From NCBI RefSeq assembly GCF_025602895.1, contig NW_026516494.1:1-30616 (forward strand): a DNA stretch of 30,616 bases. Reading direction: 5' to 3'. The stretch's first letter is position 1, and each line of letters starts with the position of its first letter. The notes under the pieces are model-generated. The model was given only the letters and a program-made list of their open reading frames with translations. It searched no databases and was not told where the DNA came from. Shown here piece after piece: positions 8,304 to 16,775 of this stretch. The stretch comes from Polychytrium aggregatum (Eukaryota > Chytridiomycota > Chytridiomycetes > Polychytriales). The translations under genes and the position numbers were made by a program.

Positions 8304-9050
8304 CGAGGCAAGACCCGACACCAGCCGCCGCCGCCCGGACCGCCCCGACCCCAGCCCGTCCCGATCAAGACCCTCATCTTCGAGGACCACATGAAGAACG
8401 GCTTCGACCGCTCCAAGCAGCTCACCGCCGCCTGCACCCCGTCGACCAAGATGTCGGGACTCTGGGAGGCTCGCGGGTACCAAGGATCCATGATCATGCT
8501 CATGTTCATGGTCCGATGGCGACTCGGTGCTCTCCCAGGCCACTTCAGATTTGGCTACCGCAAGTGCAAGAACCTGGCTCGACACGGATCCGGGATCGAC
8601 TTGACCAGGACCCACGCACAGCAGTGTGTGGATCCGCATCAAGTCCTGGTCCGCAAGGTCGCAGCCCTCAAGACGGCCCACCCGACTTGGGTGGAAAGTG
8701 GTATAGCCGGAGTGGGACCAGTGGACAAGCTGCTGGACCTGCTCAGTTTCGATCGCACTCCCCCTCGCAGTCGCACCCCTCCCGCACTTGGATCACTTGC
8801 TGCTCATGTACCCGCTCCCCGCACTGCCTTCCGAGCATTCGCACTTGGTGCACACCCAGCACCACCACCCACTCCCACACCCAGTGTAGTCCCACCCTTG
8901 CAGTCTCTCCCTGCACCCTCATCACAGCGTAGTATAGTGTCAGCACTTGTCATTCCTCCACCCCGACCCCCCCTCGATCCTGCTGTTCCCTTGTGGGAAC
9001 TGCTCGAAAATGTGTTCACCCGCTTGGTCTCAGACCTTGTGGGCAGCTGA
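8299..9050 (+). pseudogene. LINE copy A, ORF2 part 2 (C-terminal region)
   Basis: It continues ORF2 after Ty3-A and matches 27086-27836 of copy C. It includes a Pro-rich hinge, the segment with C..H..H..C residues (equivalent to C1064, H1070, H1080, C1084 of copy C) and a Pro-rich tail, ending at TGA 9048-9050. The frame can be read from the LTR start region, but that is chance. Confidence 0.93.
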
Positions 9051-9178
9051 GGCAGCACTAGGCTGCAACAGGAGTAAATAGGCTTGCCTGTGTACTCAAC
9101 GTGCCGGGGTACCAACCTGTTGGACCTGATGGCTTGTCTTCTTGAATAAAGTTGACTATAGTAACAAAAAAAAAAAAA
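9051..9178 (+). other. LINE copy A 3' UTR and A13 tail
   Basis: The 3' UTR of about 115 bases has AATAAA in CTTGAATAAAGTTG, then GTAAC followed by 13 A (9166-9178). The same end occurs in copies B to E. Small inverted repeats, such as CCAACCTGTTGG, are present. Confidence 0.9.
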
Positions 9179-9190
9179 GGCTCGCGGGTA

Positions 9191-9195
9191 CCAAG
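9191..9195. repeat. Target site duplication CCAAG, left of Ty3-B1
   Basis: CCAAG flanks the element here and at 14663-14667; uninterrupted LINE copies A and C have it once. Confidence 0.95.
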
Positions 9196-9504
9196 TGTAA
9201 CGTCCACTACTGGGACGTTGGGGCAAGACGGGGAGGGAGGGGGTACAAGACAAGACAGGACGGGGCAGAACAGGGCGGTGCTAGGCTACTCTAGCGGACG
9301 GGTGAGCTCGGGGAGCACTTACGTTTATTCACGATAAAACCGAACTCCAGACAAACGGGGGGAACGGGGGCAACCCGCAGGTATACCCTGCGGTGGCCTG
9401 CCTGCGGTGCGTGAAAACGCAAAGCGCAGCACAGGTCACGACCCACTGCGCCGCGCAGTACGCGCAGTACGCGCAGCACAGCGTCGGAGATACCATCTCC
9501 TACA
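9196..9504 (-). repeat. Ty3-B1 3' LTR
   Basis: This 309-bp LTR matches 14354-14662 and both LTRs of Ty3-B2. Read on the minus strand it begins TGTAGGAGATG and ends GGACGTTACA. It contains AATAAA (minus strand, 9324-9329), a GGTATACC motif and two tandem GCGCGTACT units. Near its end AACGTCC and GGACGTT (9199-9219) form a 7-bp inverted repeat. Confidence 0.96.
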
Positions 9505-9513
9505 CTCCCACAC
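9505..9513 (-). other. Short polypurine tract of Ty3-B1
   Basis: On the minus strand GTGTGGGAG lies between the pol stop and the 3' LTR. It is the only purine-rich candidate for plus-strand priming, though it is short and broken by two T. Confidence 0.5.
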
Positions 9514-12500
9514 TTAAGAAGGCTTCCTGCGAGGAGCCCTGCGTGTGCTCTTTATTTGGGGCTCCTCGAGGTGTTTACCGTATTTACTCAGCTCCTCGGG
9601 TGCATGGGACAAGTCCTCCAGTGTTTGCCATGTGTTGCCCGAGTGTGGGTAACCAACCCACTTGACATAAAACCGAAGTGACCCATCAGCCACTTTCTTG
9701 TGCCTCACGATCCTTTCGACTTCATATTCTTGAGTATAGTATTGTCCGAGGTCGTCTTCCAGTGGTGCGTCGTCCGGGACACCTTCGTCGGCGTCGGGGA
9801 ACTGTGCTGGACTGCGGGTCGTGTGGCGACGCAGCTTGGACACATGGAAGACAGGATGGAGCTTGCTTCCAGGTGGCAAGTCCAACAGGTAGTTGAGGGG
9901 ACTGGGTCGGGCCGCTATCTTGAACGGTCCTCGGTACTTGGGCAACAACTTCTTTGACTGGGCTTCGGGGACCTTGATGTTGTCGGCGTCCAGGTAGACA
10001 AGGTCTCCAACTTCAAAGGAGACATCCTGGTGTCGGCGGTCGTAGTACTTCGCCATCACTTGTTGCGCATCCGTGAGCGCGTCGGCGATCATCTTGTGTC
10101 GGACTTGATGATCTTTGACAAAGGCACTTGGTTTGGGAGGCAATCCAGCCGTGGACTCGGTCAGTGTCAAGGAGGTGGGAACATCAGGCTGGAATCCGTA
10201 GAGCGCCTCAAAGGGGCTCAAGCCAGTTGTGCTCGACTTGGCGGTGTTGTATGCAAACTCTGCATGACTCAGCTGTATGTCCCAGTCGTCTTGGCTGGTC
10301 GAGGCGTATGTCCTCAGGTATTGCTCGAGGGTGCGGATCGTCCGCTCGGACTGTCCATCCGTTTGTTGGTGGTGCGAGGTTGACATGTTCAGCTTGGTGC
10401 CGAGATGGTCGAACAGACTTGTCCAAAACAAGGAGGTGAATCGGGGGTCTCGATCACTGACGATGGACTTTGGGAGGCCGTGGTGCTTGAACACATGCTT
10501 GAAGAACAGCAGTGCAAGGTCAGGCGCGGAGCATGTCGTCTGGCACGGCACAAAGTGTGCCATCTTGCTGAACCTGTCGACAAAGACAGCGATTGCATCG
10601 TGGTCCAACTTGGTCGTCGGTAGATGCGTGATGAGATCCATGGACATGCTGGTCCAGGGGCGGTCGGGAACAGGCAGGGGTTGCAGCAATCCTTGCTCTC
10701 GGGTCGTGCGTGACTTGACCATCTTGCAGGTATGGCAGGACTCGATGTACTTCTCGACGGTGCGCTTCATTCCAGGCCAGTATGCGACTTTGGCCAGTCG
10801 GTCGTATGTCTTCTCGACTCCAAAGTGTCCAGCGAGGGGCGAGTCGTGGACCTCTTGGAGCAACTTGGTCTTCAACGACGGAATGTCCGGCACACAGACA
10901 CGGCTGTCCTTCTTCAGGAGGAGCAGGCCATCACGCACTGTGTACTCGGATGATTCGTCGTCCTTGGGGAGCTTAGACACCTTTCGGAACAGTTCTCCGA
11001 ACTGTTTGTCGTTGGCGATGTTGTCTCGGACAACATCCAGCATCGTGTTGTCGACACTGACAGTCGACTCGTACAGTGACGCCAATTGGTAGTCGGGGCG
11101 TCGGGACAGTGCGTCAGGCACCACATTGAGTTTGCCTTTCTGGTATACAACCTCGTAGTTGTACTCGGCGAGGAACTCCATCCATCGCGCTTGGCGTCGG
11201 CTCAGGTTCTTCTTGGTGTCGAGGTAACGCAGTGACTGGTGGTCCGTCACAATCTTGAAGGGCTTGGCGGTACCGTGGAGGTACACTCGGAACTTCTGCA
11301 GCGCGTAGATGATCGCAAGCTGCTCCTTCTCGTGCACGGGATAGTTGATCTCGTGTTGGGACAGTTTGCGCGACTCGAAGGCAACGGGCCTTCCCTCCTG
11401 CATCAAAACAGCTCCCACCGCAAAGTCGGAGGCGTCGGTGTGCACGGAGACATCCGTGTTCGGGTCGAACACAGCGAGGACAGGAGCGTTCGTCAAGGCG
11501 TGCTTGAGGGTCTCGAACGCTTGGCGTTGTGGGTGGTCCCACACGAAGGGGCACTCTTTGCGGAGTAGGTCTGTGAGTGGACCGGCAGTGCGCGCCAGAT
11601 CGGGGATGAATCGGCGGTAGTAGTTGACGAGACCGAGAAACGACTGCACGTCAGAGACGCATGCGAGCGGCGGCCACTCGACCACAGACTTGACCTTGGC
11701 GGGGTCGACTTCGATTCCTCTTCCTGAGACAACGTGTCCCAGGAACGGGACTTGATTCTTGAAGAACTCACACTTGGACAGTTTGGCATACAACTTGTGC
11801 TCGCGTAGCTTGGCCAGCACGCGGGCGACATGACCTTCATGGGTCGCTTCATCCTTGCTGTACACAAGGATATCATCCAGGTACACGATGACAGAGTTGT
11901 CGAGCTCTTGGCGGAACACATCGTTCATCAGCTGCATGAACGTGGCAGGTGCGTTCGTCAATCCGAACGGCAGCACTAGGAACTCGTACAGTCCGTAGCG
12001 AGTCCTGAAGGCGGTCTTGTGGACATCATCCTCGTGGATGCGGATCTGATGGTAGCCTGAGCGGAGGTCTATCTTGCTAAAGACCTTTGCTCCACTCAGA
12101 CGATCCATCAACTCGTCGATCCTGGGCAACGGGTAGGTGTTCTTGATGGTCTGTTTGTTTAGTGCGCGATAGTCGACGCACATCCTGAGATCACCTTCTT
12201 TCTTCTTGACAAAGAGCACTGGTGCACCATACGGTGACTGGCTCGGGCGGATGAACCCATGGGCGAGGAGGTCATCCAACTGGCGCTTGAGTTCGTCCAT
12301 CTCCGTCAGCGACAGTTGGTACGTCGGTCTTGACGGAGGCGACGAGCCTGGTTCGATGTCGATGCGATGATCGACGGTGCGTTGGGGTGGCAGGCATTGT
12401 GGCAACTGGTCGGGGAATACGTCCTTGTACTCGTCGAGCAGCTTGGTCACCACAGGCGGGGGACCGGGACCGGCTTGGTCGGTGTCGTCGACCTCACGCA

Positions 12501-13425
12501 CGACACAGAGGAACGACGTGTCCTTCTTGATCAGCCTCTTGAATTGCATGGCTGAGAGGAGAGGTGGCATGTTGGGTGAGGCCATGCCCTGCAGGACAAT
12601 GTCAGGGCCAACACGGACAGTGCGGCCTTTCCAGTCGACGACTGGAGTCGGCTCGGCACGAGCAAGCCAGCTCATGCCGAGGATGGCATCGAACTTGGTG
12701 TCGATCACTTGGAACAACAGGACAGGATGGTACTTGGGATGGAGGGCCACTCGCAGGACCACTTGGTGTGTGCACTGCTGCACACGATCGTCTGCAAGCG
12801 CCACACTCATCGGCGACTTCTTCTTGGTTGCATGTATGTTGAGCTCCTGGAGCAAGCGTCTGCTGACAAAGTTGCAGCTTGCTCCAGAGTCCACCATCAT
12901 TCGGACGGTGTGACCTTGGACGGTGGCAGGGAGGTACAGCAGGGACTCTTCATGGTCCTCCTGCACAGCCTCCTGCACCATGACTTGACTTGGGGGAACG
13001 GGCGACACTTGGTCTTGGTTGGCTTCATCACGGCCACTCGGACATTTTGGATAGGGTTCGGCCATTGCGGGGGCCTGCGGCGTCAGCACGCCATTGCACA
13101 CGACGTCCACGGCTTGCGGACACATGTCGGAAGCATCCGACACACACGACTTGACAGGGGTGAGGGCACAGGCGGTCCTGTCCCTCAAGGGTTCTTGATT
13201 TTCTTTTTTGTTTTGGTTTTCAATTTTGGTTTTCTCTTCACGTTCGTGGAGAGGCAGGCGGCTTGCGCCACCATGCACCTCTCGCACGACGCACAACACT
13301 TGGTTTGTTTCTCCTTCGGGGGAGGGGGCGAGGTGAACTTCCTCTGGAGACGCGTGGACTGCATTGAGCAATCCACGGCGTTGGTCTCCTACTAGGGCTC
13401 CAGAGCCACCTAGTAGGGTCGGCCG
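9514..13425 (-). CDS. pol: Ty3-B1 Pol: protease, RT, RNase H, integrase, chromodomain
   Basis: Produced as Gag-Pol by a -1 shift at 13425-13431; the frame has no ATG for its first 100 codons. Numbered from the GTG at 13446, it shows protease MVDSGAS (D186), RT with D460 and YLDD at 522-525, RNase H from D671, integrase zinc module H867, H874, C904, C907, catalytic D937, D998, E1034, the HPVFHVS tail, and a chromodomain near 1240-1290 (YEVERIV, then YVKWVGYP). It makes cDNA and integrates it; the chromodomain probably directs it to silent chromatin. About 1303 residues follow the slip site, normal for chromoviral Pol. No break is visible, so the copy may be functional. Confidence 0.95.
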   Translation of the reverse strand, partial: RPTLLGGSGALVGDQRRGLLNAVHASPEEVHLAPSPEGETNQVLCVVREVHGGASRLPLHEREEKTKIENQNKKENQEPLRDRTACALTPVKSCVSDASDMCPQAVDVVCNGVLTPQAPAMAEPYPKCPSGRDEANQDQVSPVPPSQVMVQEAVQEDHEESLLYLPATVQGHTVRMMVDSGASCNFVSRRLLQELNIHATKKKSPMSVALADDRVQQCTHQVVLRVALHPKYHPVLLFQVIDTKFDAILGMSWLARAEPTPVVDWKGRTVRVGPDIVLQGMASPNMPPLLSAMQFKRLIKKDTSFLCVVREVDDTDQAGPGPPPVVTKLLDEYKDVFPDQLPQCLPPQRTVDHRIDIEPGSSPPSRPTYQLSLTEMDELKRQLDDLLAHGFIRPSQSPYGAPVLFVKKKEGDLRMCVDYRALNKQTIKNTYPLPRIDELMDRLSGAKVFSKIDLRSGYHQIRIHEDDVHKTAFRTRYGLYEFLVLPFGLTNAPATFMQLMNDVFRQELDNSVIVYLDDILVYSKDEATHEGHVARVLAKLREHKLYAKLSKCEFFKNQVPFLGHVVSGRGIEVDPAKVKSVVEWPPLACVSDVQSFLGLVNYYRRFIPDLARTAGPLTDLLRKECPFVWDHPQRQAFETLKHALTNAPVLAVFDPNTDVSVHTDASDFAVGAVLMQEGRPVAFESRKLSQHEINYPVHEKEQLAIIYALQKFRVYLHGTAKPFKIVTDHQSLRYLDTKKNLSRRQARWMEFLAEYNYEVVYQKGKLNVVPDALSRRPDYQLASLYESTVSVDNTMLDVVRDNIANDKQFGELFRKVSKLPKDDESSEYTVRDGLLLLKKDSRVCVPDIPSLKTKLLQEVHDSPLAGHFGVEKTYDRLAKVAYWPGMKRTVEKYIESCHTCKMVKSRTTREQGLLQPLPVPDRPWTSMSMDLITHLPTTKLDHDAIAVFVDRFSKMAHFVPCQTTCSAPDLALLFFKHVFKHHGLPKSIVSDRDPRFTSLFWTSLFDHLGTKLNMSTSHHQQTDGQSERTIRTLEQYLRTYASTSQDDWDIQLSHAEFAYNTAKSSTTGLSPFEALYGFQPDVPTSLTLTESTAGLPPKPSAFVKDHQVRHKMIADALTDAQQVMAKYYDRRHQDVSFEVGDLVYLDADNIKVPEAQSKKLLPKYRGPFKIAARPSPLNYLLDLPPGSKLHPVFHVSKLRRHTTRSPAQFPDADEGVPDDAPLEDDLGQYYTQEYEVERIVRHKKVADGSLRFYVKWVGYPHSGNTWQTLEDLSHAPEELSKYGKHLEEPQIKSTRRAPRRKPS

Positions 13426-13431
13426 TTTCCC
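13388..13431 (-). promoter_or_regulatory. -1 ribosomal frameshift site with hairpin (Ty3-B1)
   Basis: On the minus strand GGGAAAC (13431 to 13425) is in the gag frame as G GGA AAC. After a 7-nt spacer, CCTACTAG (13417 to 13410) pairs perfectly with CTAGTAGG (13395 to 13388), and inside it GGCT/AGCC adds a further stem. The gag TAG stop lies inside the first arm. The heptamer is the same as in Ty3-A although the stimulator differs. Confidence 0.8.
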
Positions 13432-14231
13432 GACTTCATGGGGCACTCCTTGGCCTGGTGTCCCGGTCGGTGACAGAAGAAGCAGGAACCATGGCGGAGG
13501 TCCTCCTGCTTCTGTCTGTCCTTGGGGGAGACAGTGGCAGCTTGCTGGAACCGGGAGCGGGGAGGGCCACGAGCCTCCATGGCGTTGACGTCAACGTCCA
13601 TGGGCTCAGGCATGGGTCTTGCGGGCGGGGCCGGGCGAGGCGGACGGGCTGGGACGTGATGAGACCGATGGCCGCCTGCCAGCTGCGGGTAGAACTGGCG
13701 GCCATGGTACTGGACGTTGTCGAGGTTCTCGGCAACGTCCATCATCACGTCCAGGGACTTGCGGGCATCAGGGTTGCTGGCGATGTACTCTCTGATCTTG
13801 GGCTTGAGGCCCTTCTGGAAGAGGTACATCGCATCAGCAGAGCCCAGCTCCTCAATCTGGGAGGAGAGGTCTTCAAACTCCTCGATGTAGCGGGTCACAG
13901 AACCACGCTGCACGAGAGAGTATAGCTTGTCACGGGCAATGAGTTCAGCATTGGGGCTGCCGAAGCGGCGACGGAGGCGGTCCTTGAAGTCGTCAAACAC
14001 ACCTTCGCTCTGCTCGTCGAACCCTTGGCGGCGGTACCAACGGTACGCCTGGTCCTTTAAGCAGAGCTTGGCGGCGACGATGTGGTGGGTGGGGGCGACT
14101 TGGGCAGCATCGAGGTAGTCCTCGAGTTGCTGCAGCCAGTCCTCCACCGAGGAGGAGCGGCTCTTCCCAGTAAACACTGGGGCACGGAAGGTCTTGAGGA
14201 AGGCTTCCGGAAGTGGGCGGGGGTTGCTCAT
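13410..14231 (-). CDS. gag: Ty3-B1 Gag, 273 aa
   Basis: Structural protein of the virus-like particle. The N-terminal half is a typical retrotransposon gag capsid domain ([12 protein letters not shown], then [12 protein letters not shown] and a [10 protein letters not shown] motif). A CCHC knuckle, C250-x2-C253-x4-H258-x4-C263, lies ten residues from the end. The ATG at 14231 is the first in frame, 122 nt after the 5' LTR. The final codons contain the frameshift heptamer, so most ribosomes would end at the TAG (13410-13412) and a minority continue into pol. Confidence 0.94.
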   Translation of the reverse strand: MSNPRPLPEAFLKTFRAPVFTGKSRSSSVEDWLQQLEDYLDAAQVAPTHHIVAAKLCLKDQAYRWYRRQGFDEQSEGVFDDFKDRLRRRFGSPNAELIARDKLYSLVQRGSVTRYIEEFEDLSSQIEELGSADAMYLFQKGLKPKIREYIASNPDARKSLDVMMDVAENLDNVQYHGRQFYPQLAGGHRSHHVPARPPRPAPPARPMPEPMDVDVNAMEARGPPRSRFQQAATVSPKDRQKQEDLRHGSCFFCHRPGHQAKECPMKSGNGRPY

Positions 14232-14341
14232 GGCAGGGGCAGGCTCCAGGGACAGAGAGGAGAGTCGGTCGGCAAGAGAGGCGGGATCCAGCTTGAGGAT
14301 CTAGAAAGAGGACAAACAGGACGAAAACAAGACGAGGATTT

Positions 14342-14353
14342 CCGATGCTACCA
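14342..14353 (-). other. tRNA primer binding site of Ty3-B1
   Basis: On the minus strand TGGTAGCATCGG begins immediately after the 5' LTR. TGGTAGCA is complementary to the UGCUACCA 3' end found in initiator tRNA-Met, the primer of Ty1 and Ty3; the match beyond 8 nt could not be checked. Confidence 0.7.
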
Positions 14354-14662
14354 TGTAACGTCCACTACTGGGACGTTGGGGCAAGACGGGGAGGGAGGGG
14401 GTACAAGACAAGACAGGACGGGGCAGAACAGGGCGGTGCTAGGCTACTCTAGCGGACGGGTGAGCTCGGGGAGCACTTACGTTTATTCACGATAAAACCG
14501 AACTCCAGACAAACGGGGGGAACGGGGGCAACCCGCAGGTATACCCTGCGGTGGCCTGCCTGCGGTGCGTGAAAACGCAAAGCGCAGCACAGGTCACGAC
14601 CCACTGCGCCGCGCAGTACGCGCAGTACGCGCAGCACAGCGTCGGAGATACCATCTCCTACA
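14354..14662 (-). repeat. Ty3-B1 5' LTR
   Basis: The LTR is upstream for the minus-strand element and matches the 3' LTR at 9196-9504 with no visible difference. It is followed on the plus strand by the duplicated CCAAG. Confidence 0.96.
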
Positions 14663-14667
14663 CCAAG
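14663..14667. repeat. Target site duplication CCAAG, right of Ty3-B1
   Basis: This is the second copy of the 5-bp duplication, after which LINE copy B continues with GATCCATGATC. Confidence 0.95.
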
Positions 14668-15233
14668 GATCCATGATCATGCTCATGTTCATGGTCCGAT
14701 GGCGACTCGGTGCTCTCCCAGGCCACTTCAGATTTGGCTACCGCAAGTGCAAGAACCTGGCTCGACACGGATCCGGGATCGACTTGACCAGGACCCACGC
14801 ACAGCAGTGTGTGGATCCGCATCAAGTCCTGGTCCGCAAGGTCGCAGCCCTCAAGACGGCCCACCCGACTTGGGTGGAAAGTGGTATAGCCGGAGTGGGA
14901 CCAGTGGACAAGCTGCTGGACCTGCTCAGTTTCGATCGCACTCCCCCTCGCAGTCGCACCCCTCCCGCACTTGGATCACTTGCTGCTCATGTACCCGCTC
15001 CCCGCACTGCCTTCCGAGCATTCGCACTTGGTGCACACCCAGCACCACCACCCACTCCCACACCCAGTGTAGTCCCACCCTTGCAGTCTCTCCCTGCACC
15101 CTCATCACAGCGTAGTATAGTGTCAGCACTTGTCATTCCTCCACCCCGACCCCCCCTCGATCCTGCTGTTCCCTTGTGGGAACTGCTCGAAAATGTGTTC
15201 ACCCGCTTGGTCTCAGACCTTGTGGGCAGCTGA
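14663..15233 (+). pseudogene. LINE copy B, ORF2 C-terminal fragment
   Basis: The frame matches residues from about 1035 to the end of ORF2 of copy C and stops at TGA 15231-15233. It lacks endonuclease and RT and has no start of its own; it is a remnant of 5'-truncated retrotransposition. Confidence 0.92.
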
Positions 15234-15361
15234 GGCAGCACTAGGCTGCAACAGGAGTAAATAGGCTTGCCTGTGTACTCAACGTGCCGGGGTACCAACC
15301 TGTTGGACCTGATGGCTTGTCTTCTTGAATAAAGTTGACTATAGTAACAAAAAAAAAAAAA
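15234..15361 (+). other. LINE copy B 3' UTR and A13 tail
   Basis: It matches the copy A 3' end including AATAAA, and ends with 13 A at 15349-15361. The next bases, CGGCGTCTGATG, match no other LINE copy in the window. Confidence 0.9.
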
Positions 15362-16160
15362 CGGCGTCTGATGCCTTCCAGAGTCCGATGCATGACGCAA
15401 TCGGCCTTCGAGATAATGCCACCTTACCCTGCCATCATTGGTTGGGGTAGTGGTATGCCAGAGGATGGACACAATGGCATATCATACTGACTCTATGACT
15501 AGTCAACGCAAGGTGCTCTGAGGAGTAGTCTCGACCTTGGGATCGTGGGAACTCCATGCTTTGGGGCAGACAGTGCATCCACGATGACGCATGCATGACT
15601 GGTGCATTGGCAATCGACTTGTCATGAACGGTGGATGAACCAATGGTCTTCGCCAGGGTTGAGACTCGGCGATGGATCATGGCATCTCCATGCACTTGTC
15701 TCATGGATGATGAGTCTGATGGGGCATCCCACATGCCATTCCGACCTCACACTCCGATCATCGGGTTCGTATCTCCCCCAAACCGACTCGGATTGGGGTA
15801 TCCGAGGGCGTATCTGCCGTGGGAAAGCTGCGTCTGGGGTGTCATGGGATGTGAATTGCATCATCCATGCATCGTGGATGCGTAATGTTTGGCCATGGAT
15901 GGGGAGGGTATTGGTCATCGTCGATGCTGATTCGTGCGATATCGGTGCGCAGACTGTGACGTCGATCACGATGGTCGATCACGATGGCAGATGAGTCTGG
16001 TTGGGGCGATTCCCACGATCGTTGACGCTGGCGGCGATGCAGACTGGGAAACGATAAATAGGGCAGCGAGGAAGACCAGCTTGACTGACATCGCCAATGC
16101 GAGTTTCGGATCGCCAACGCGGGATCGGATCGTGAAACACAGGTTCATCGCACATCGAGT
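15362..16160. other. Unassigned 0.8-kb segment, host DNA or 5' UTR of LINE copy C
   Basis: No recognisable protein or RNA gene is visible. The segment is rich in CATG, GATC and GATG words and has a 13-bp direct repeat (GTCGATCACGATG at 15961-15973 and 15974-15986) and an ACGATAAATAGGG motif near 16051. The other LINE copies are truncated, so the start of copy C cannot be fixed by comparison. Confidence 0.5.
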
Positions 16161-16300
16161 TCTCTGCTCCTGCCGCACCTATCCTGCTCCTGCTGCACCT
16201 GTCCTGCTCTTGCTGCACCTGTCCTGCTCTTGCTGCACCTGTCCTGCTCTTGCTGCACCTGTCCTGCTCCTGCTGCACCTGTATTGCTCTTGCTGCACCG
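16161..16300 (+). repeat. Tandem repeat, 7 units of 20 bp, upstream of LINE ORF1
   Basis: Units of the type GTCCTGCTCTTGCTGCACCT repeat at 16161, 16181, 16201, 16221, 16241, 16261 and 16281; three central units are identical and the outer ones carry a few changes. It ends 108 bp before the ORF1 ATG, so it probably lies in the LINE 5' UTR. Confidence 0.9.
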
Positions 16301-16407
16301 TGTGGCCTGCACCACACTGCTTTCACCTCTGTGTTTGTTCCAGCTCTGCCCCTCCAGTTCCCCGCCCTCGCTCCCACACTCCCTGTCCCCTTCCCCACTG
16401 CTGAGCG

Positions 16408-16457
16408 ATGTCCAAGGACAGACCCCAGCAGTCCCTTCTCCCGGCCTCGACCATCGC
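16408..16457 (+). pseudogene. LINE copy C ORF1, first exon-like fragment before Ty3-B2
   Basis: The ATG at 16408 is in frame with the ORF1 body once Ty3-B2 and one copy of ATCGC are ignored. It supplies the first 15 codons before the duplicated site; the whole ORF1 would be 761 codons. In the present DNA the frame runs into the LTR and stops at 16597-16599. Confidence 0.85.
16453..16457. repeat. Target site duplication ATCGC, left of Ty3-B2
   Basis: ATCGC precedes the LTR here and follows the other LTR at 21925-21929. Confidence 0.95.
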
Positions 16458-16766
16458 TGTAACGTCCACTACTGGGACGTTGGGGCAAGACGGGGAGGGA
16501 GGGGGTACAAGACAAGACAGGACGGGGCAGAACAGGGCGGTGCTAGGCTACTCTAGCGGACGGGTGAGCTCGGGGAGCACTTACGTTTATTCACGATAAA
16601 ACCGAACTCCAGACAAACGGGGGGAACGGGGGCAACCCGCAGGTATACCCTGCGGTGGCCTGCCTGCGGTGCGTGAAAACGCAAAGCGCAGCACAGGTCA
16701 CGACCCACTGCGCCGCGCAGTACGCGCAGTACGCGCAGCACAGCGTCGGAGATACCATCTCCTACA
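16458..16766 (-). repeat. Ty3-B2 3' LTR
   Basis: This 309-bp LTR matches the other three Ty3-B LTRs; AATAAA on the minus strand lies at 16586-16591. Confidence 0.96.
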
Positions 16767-16775
16767 CTCCCACAC

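Larger units (their letters stand above)
9196..14662 (-). mobile_element. Ty3-B1: Ty3/gypsy chromodomain LTR retrotransposon, 5467 bp
   Basis: Complete element in minus orientation: 309-bp LTRs (TG...CA), tRNA-type primer site, gag, frameshifted pol with protease, RT, RNase H, integrase and chromodomain, and the duplication CCAAG. All reading frames are open. It appears identical to Ty3-B2 at 16458-21924 but sits at a different target with a different duplication, so the two are independent insertions of one active source. Confidence 0.97.
9179..15361 (+). mobile_element. LINE copy B, 5'-truncated, split by Ty3-B1
   Basis: The copy begins with GGCTCGCGGGTACC directly after the A-tail of copy A, corresponding to about 27255 in copy C. 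It is interrupted after 17 bases by Ty3-B1 (9196-14662), resumes at 14663 with the duplicated CCAAG and ends in an A13 tail at 15349-15361. Only the last roughly 190 codons of ORF2 are present. Confidence 0.92.

Noticed and set aside
8277..9050. Open frame joining the end of the Ty3-A LTR to LINE ORF2
   Set aside because: It is a chance fusion across the insertion junction; the true frame is ORF2.
10277..11092. 271-codon plus-strand frame within Ty3-B1 pol, repeated at 17539-18354
   Set aside because: It is a shadow of the RT/integrase coding strand with no recognisable motif.
15602..15994. Open frames in the 0.8-kb unassigned segment
   Set aside because: Trp, His and Met-heavy composition comes from CATG and GATG words, with overlapping frames on both strands; nothing protein-like.
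16161..16300. 20-bp repeats as a possible CRISPR array
   Set aside because: The units abut with no spacers and the region is eukaryotic; it is a simple tandem repeat.
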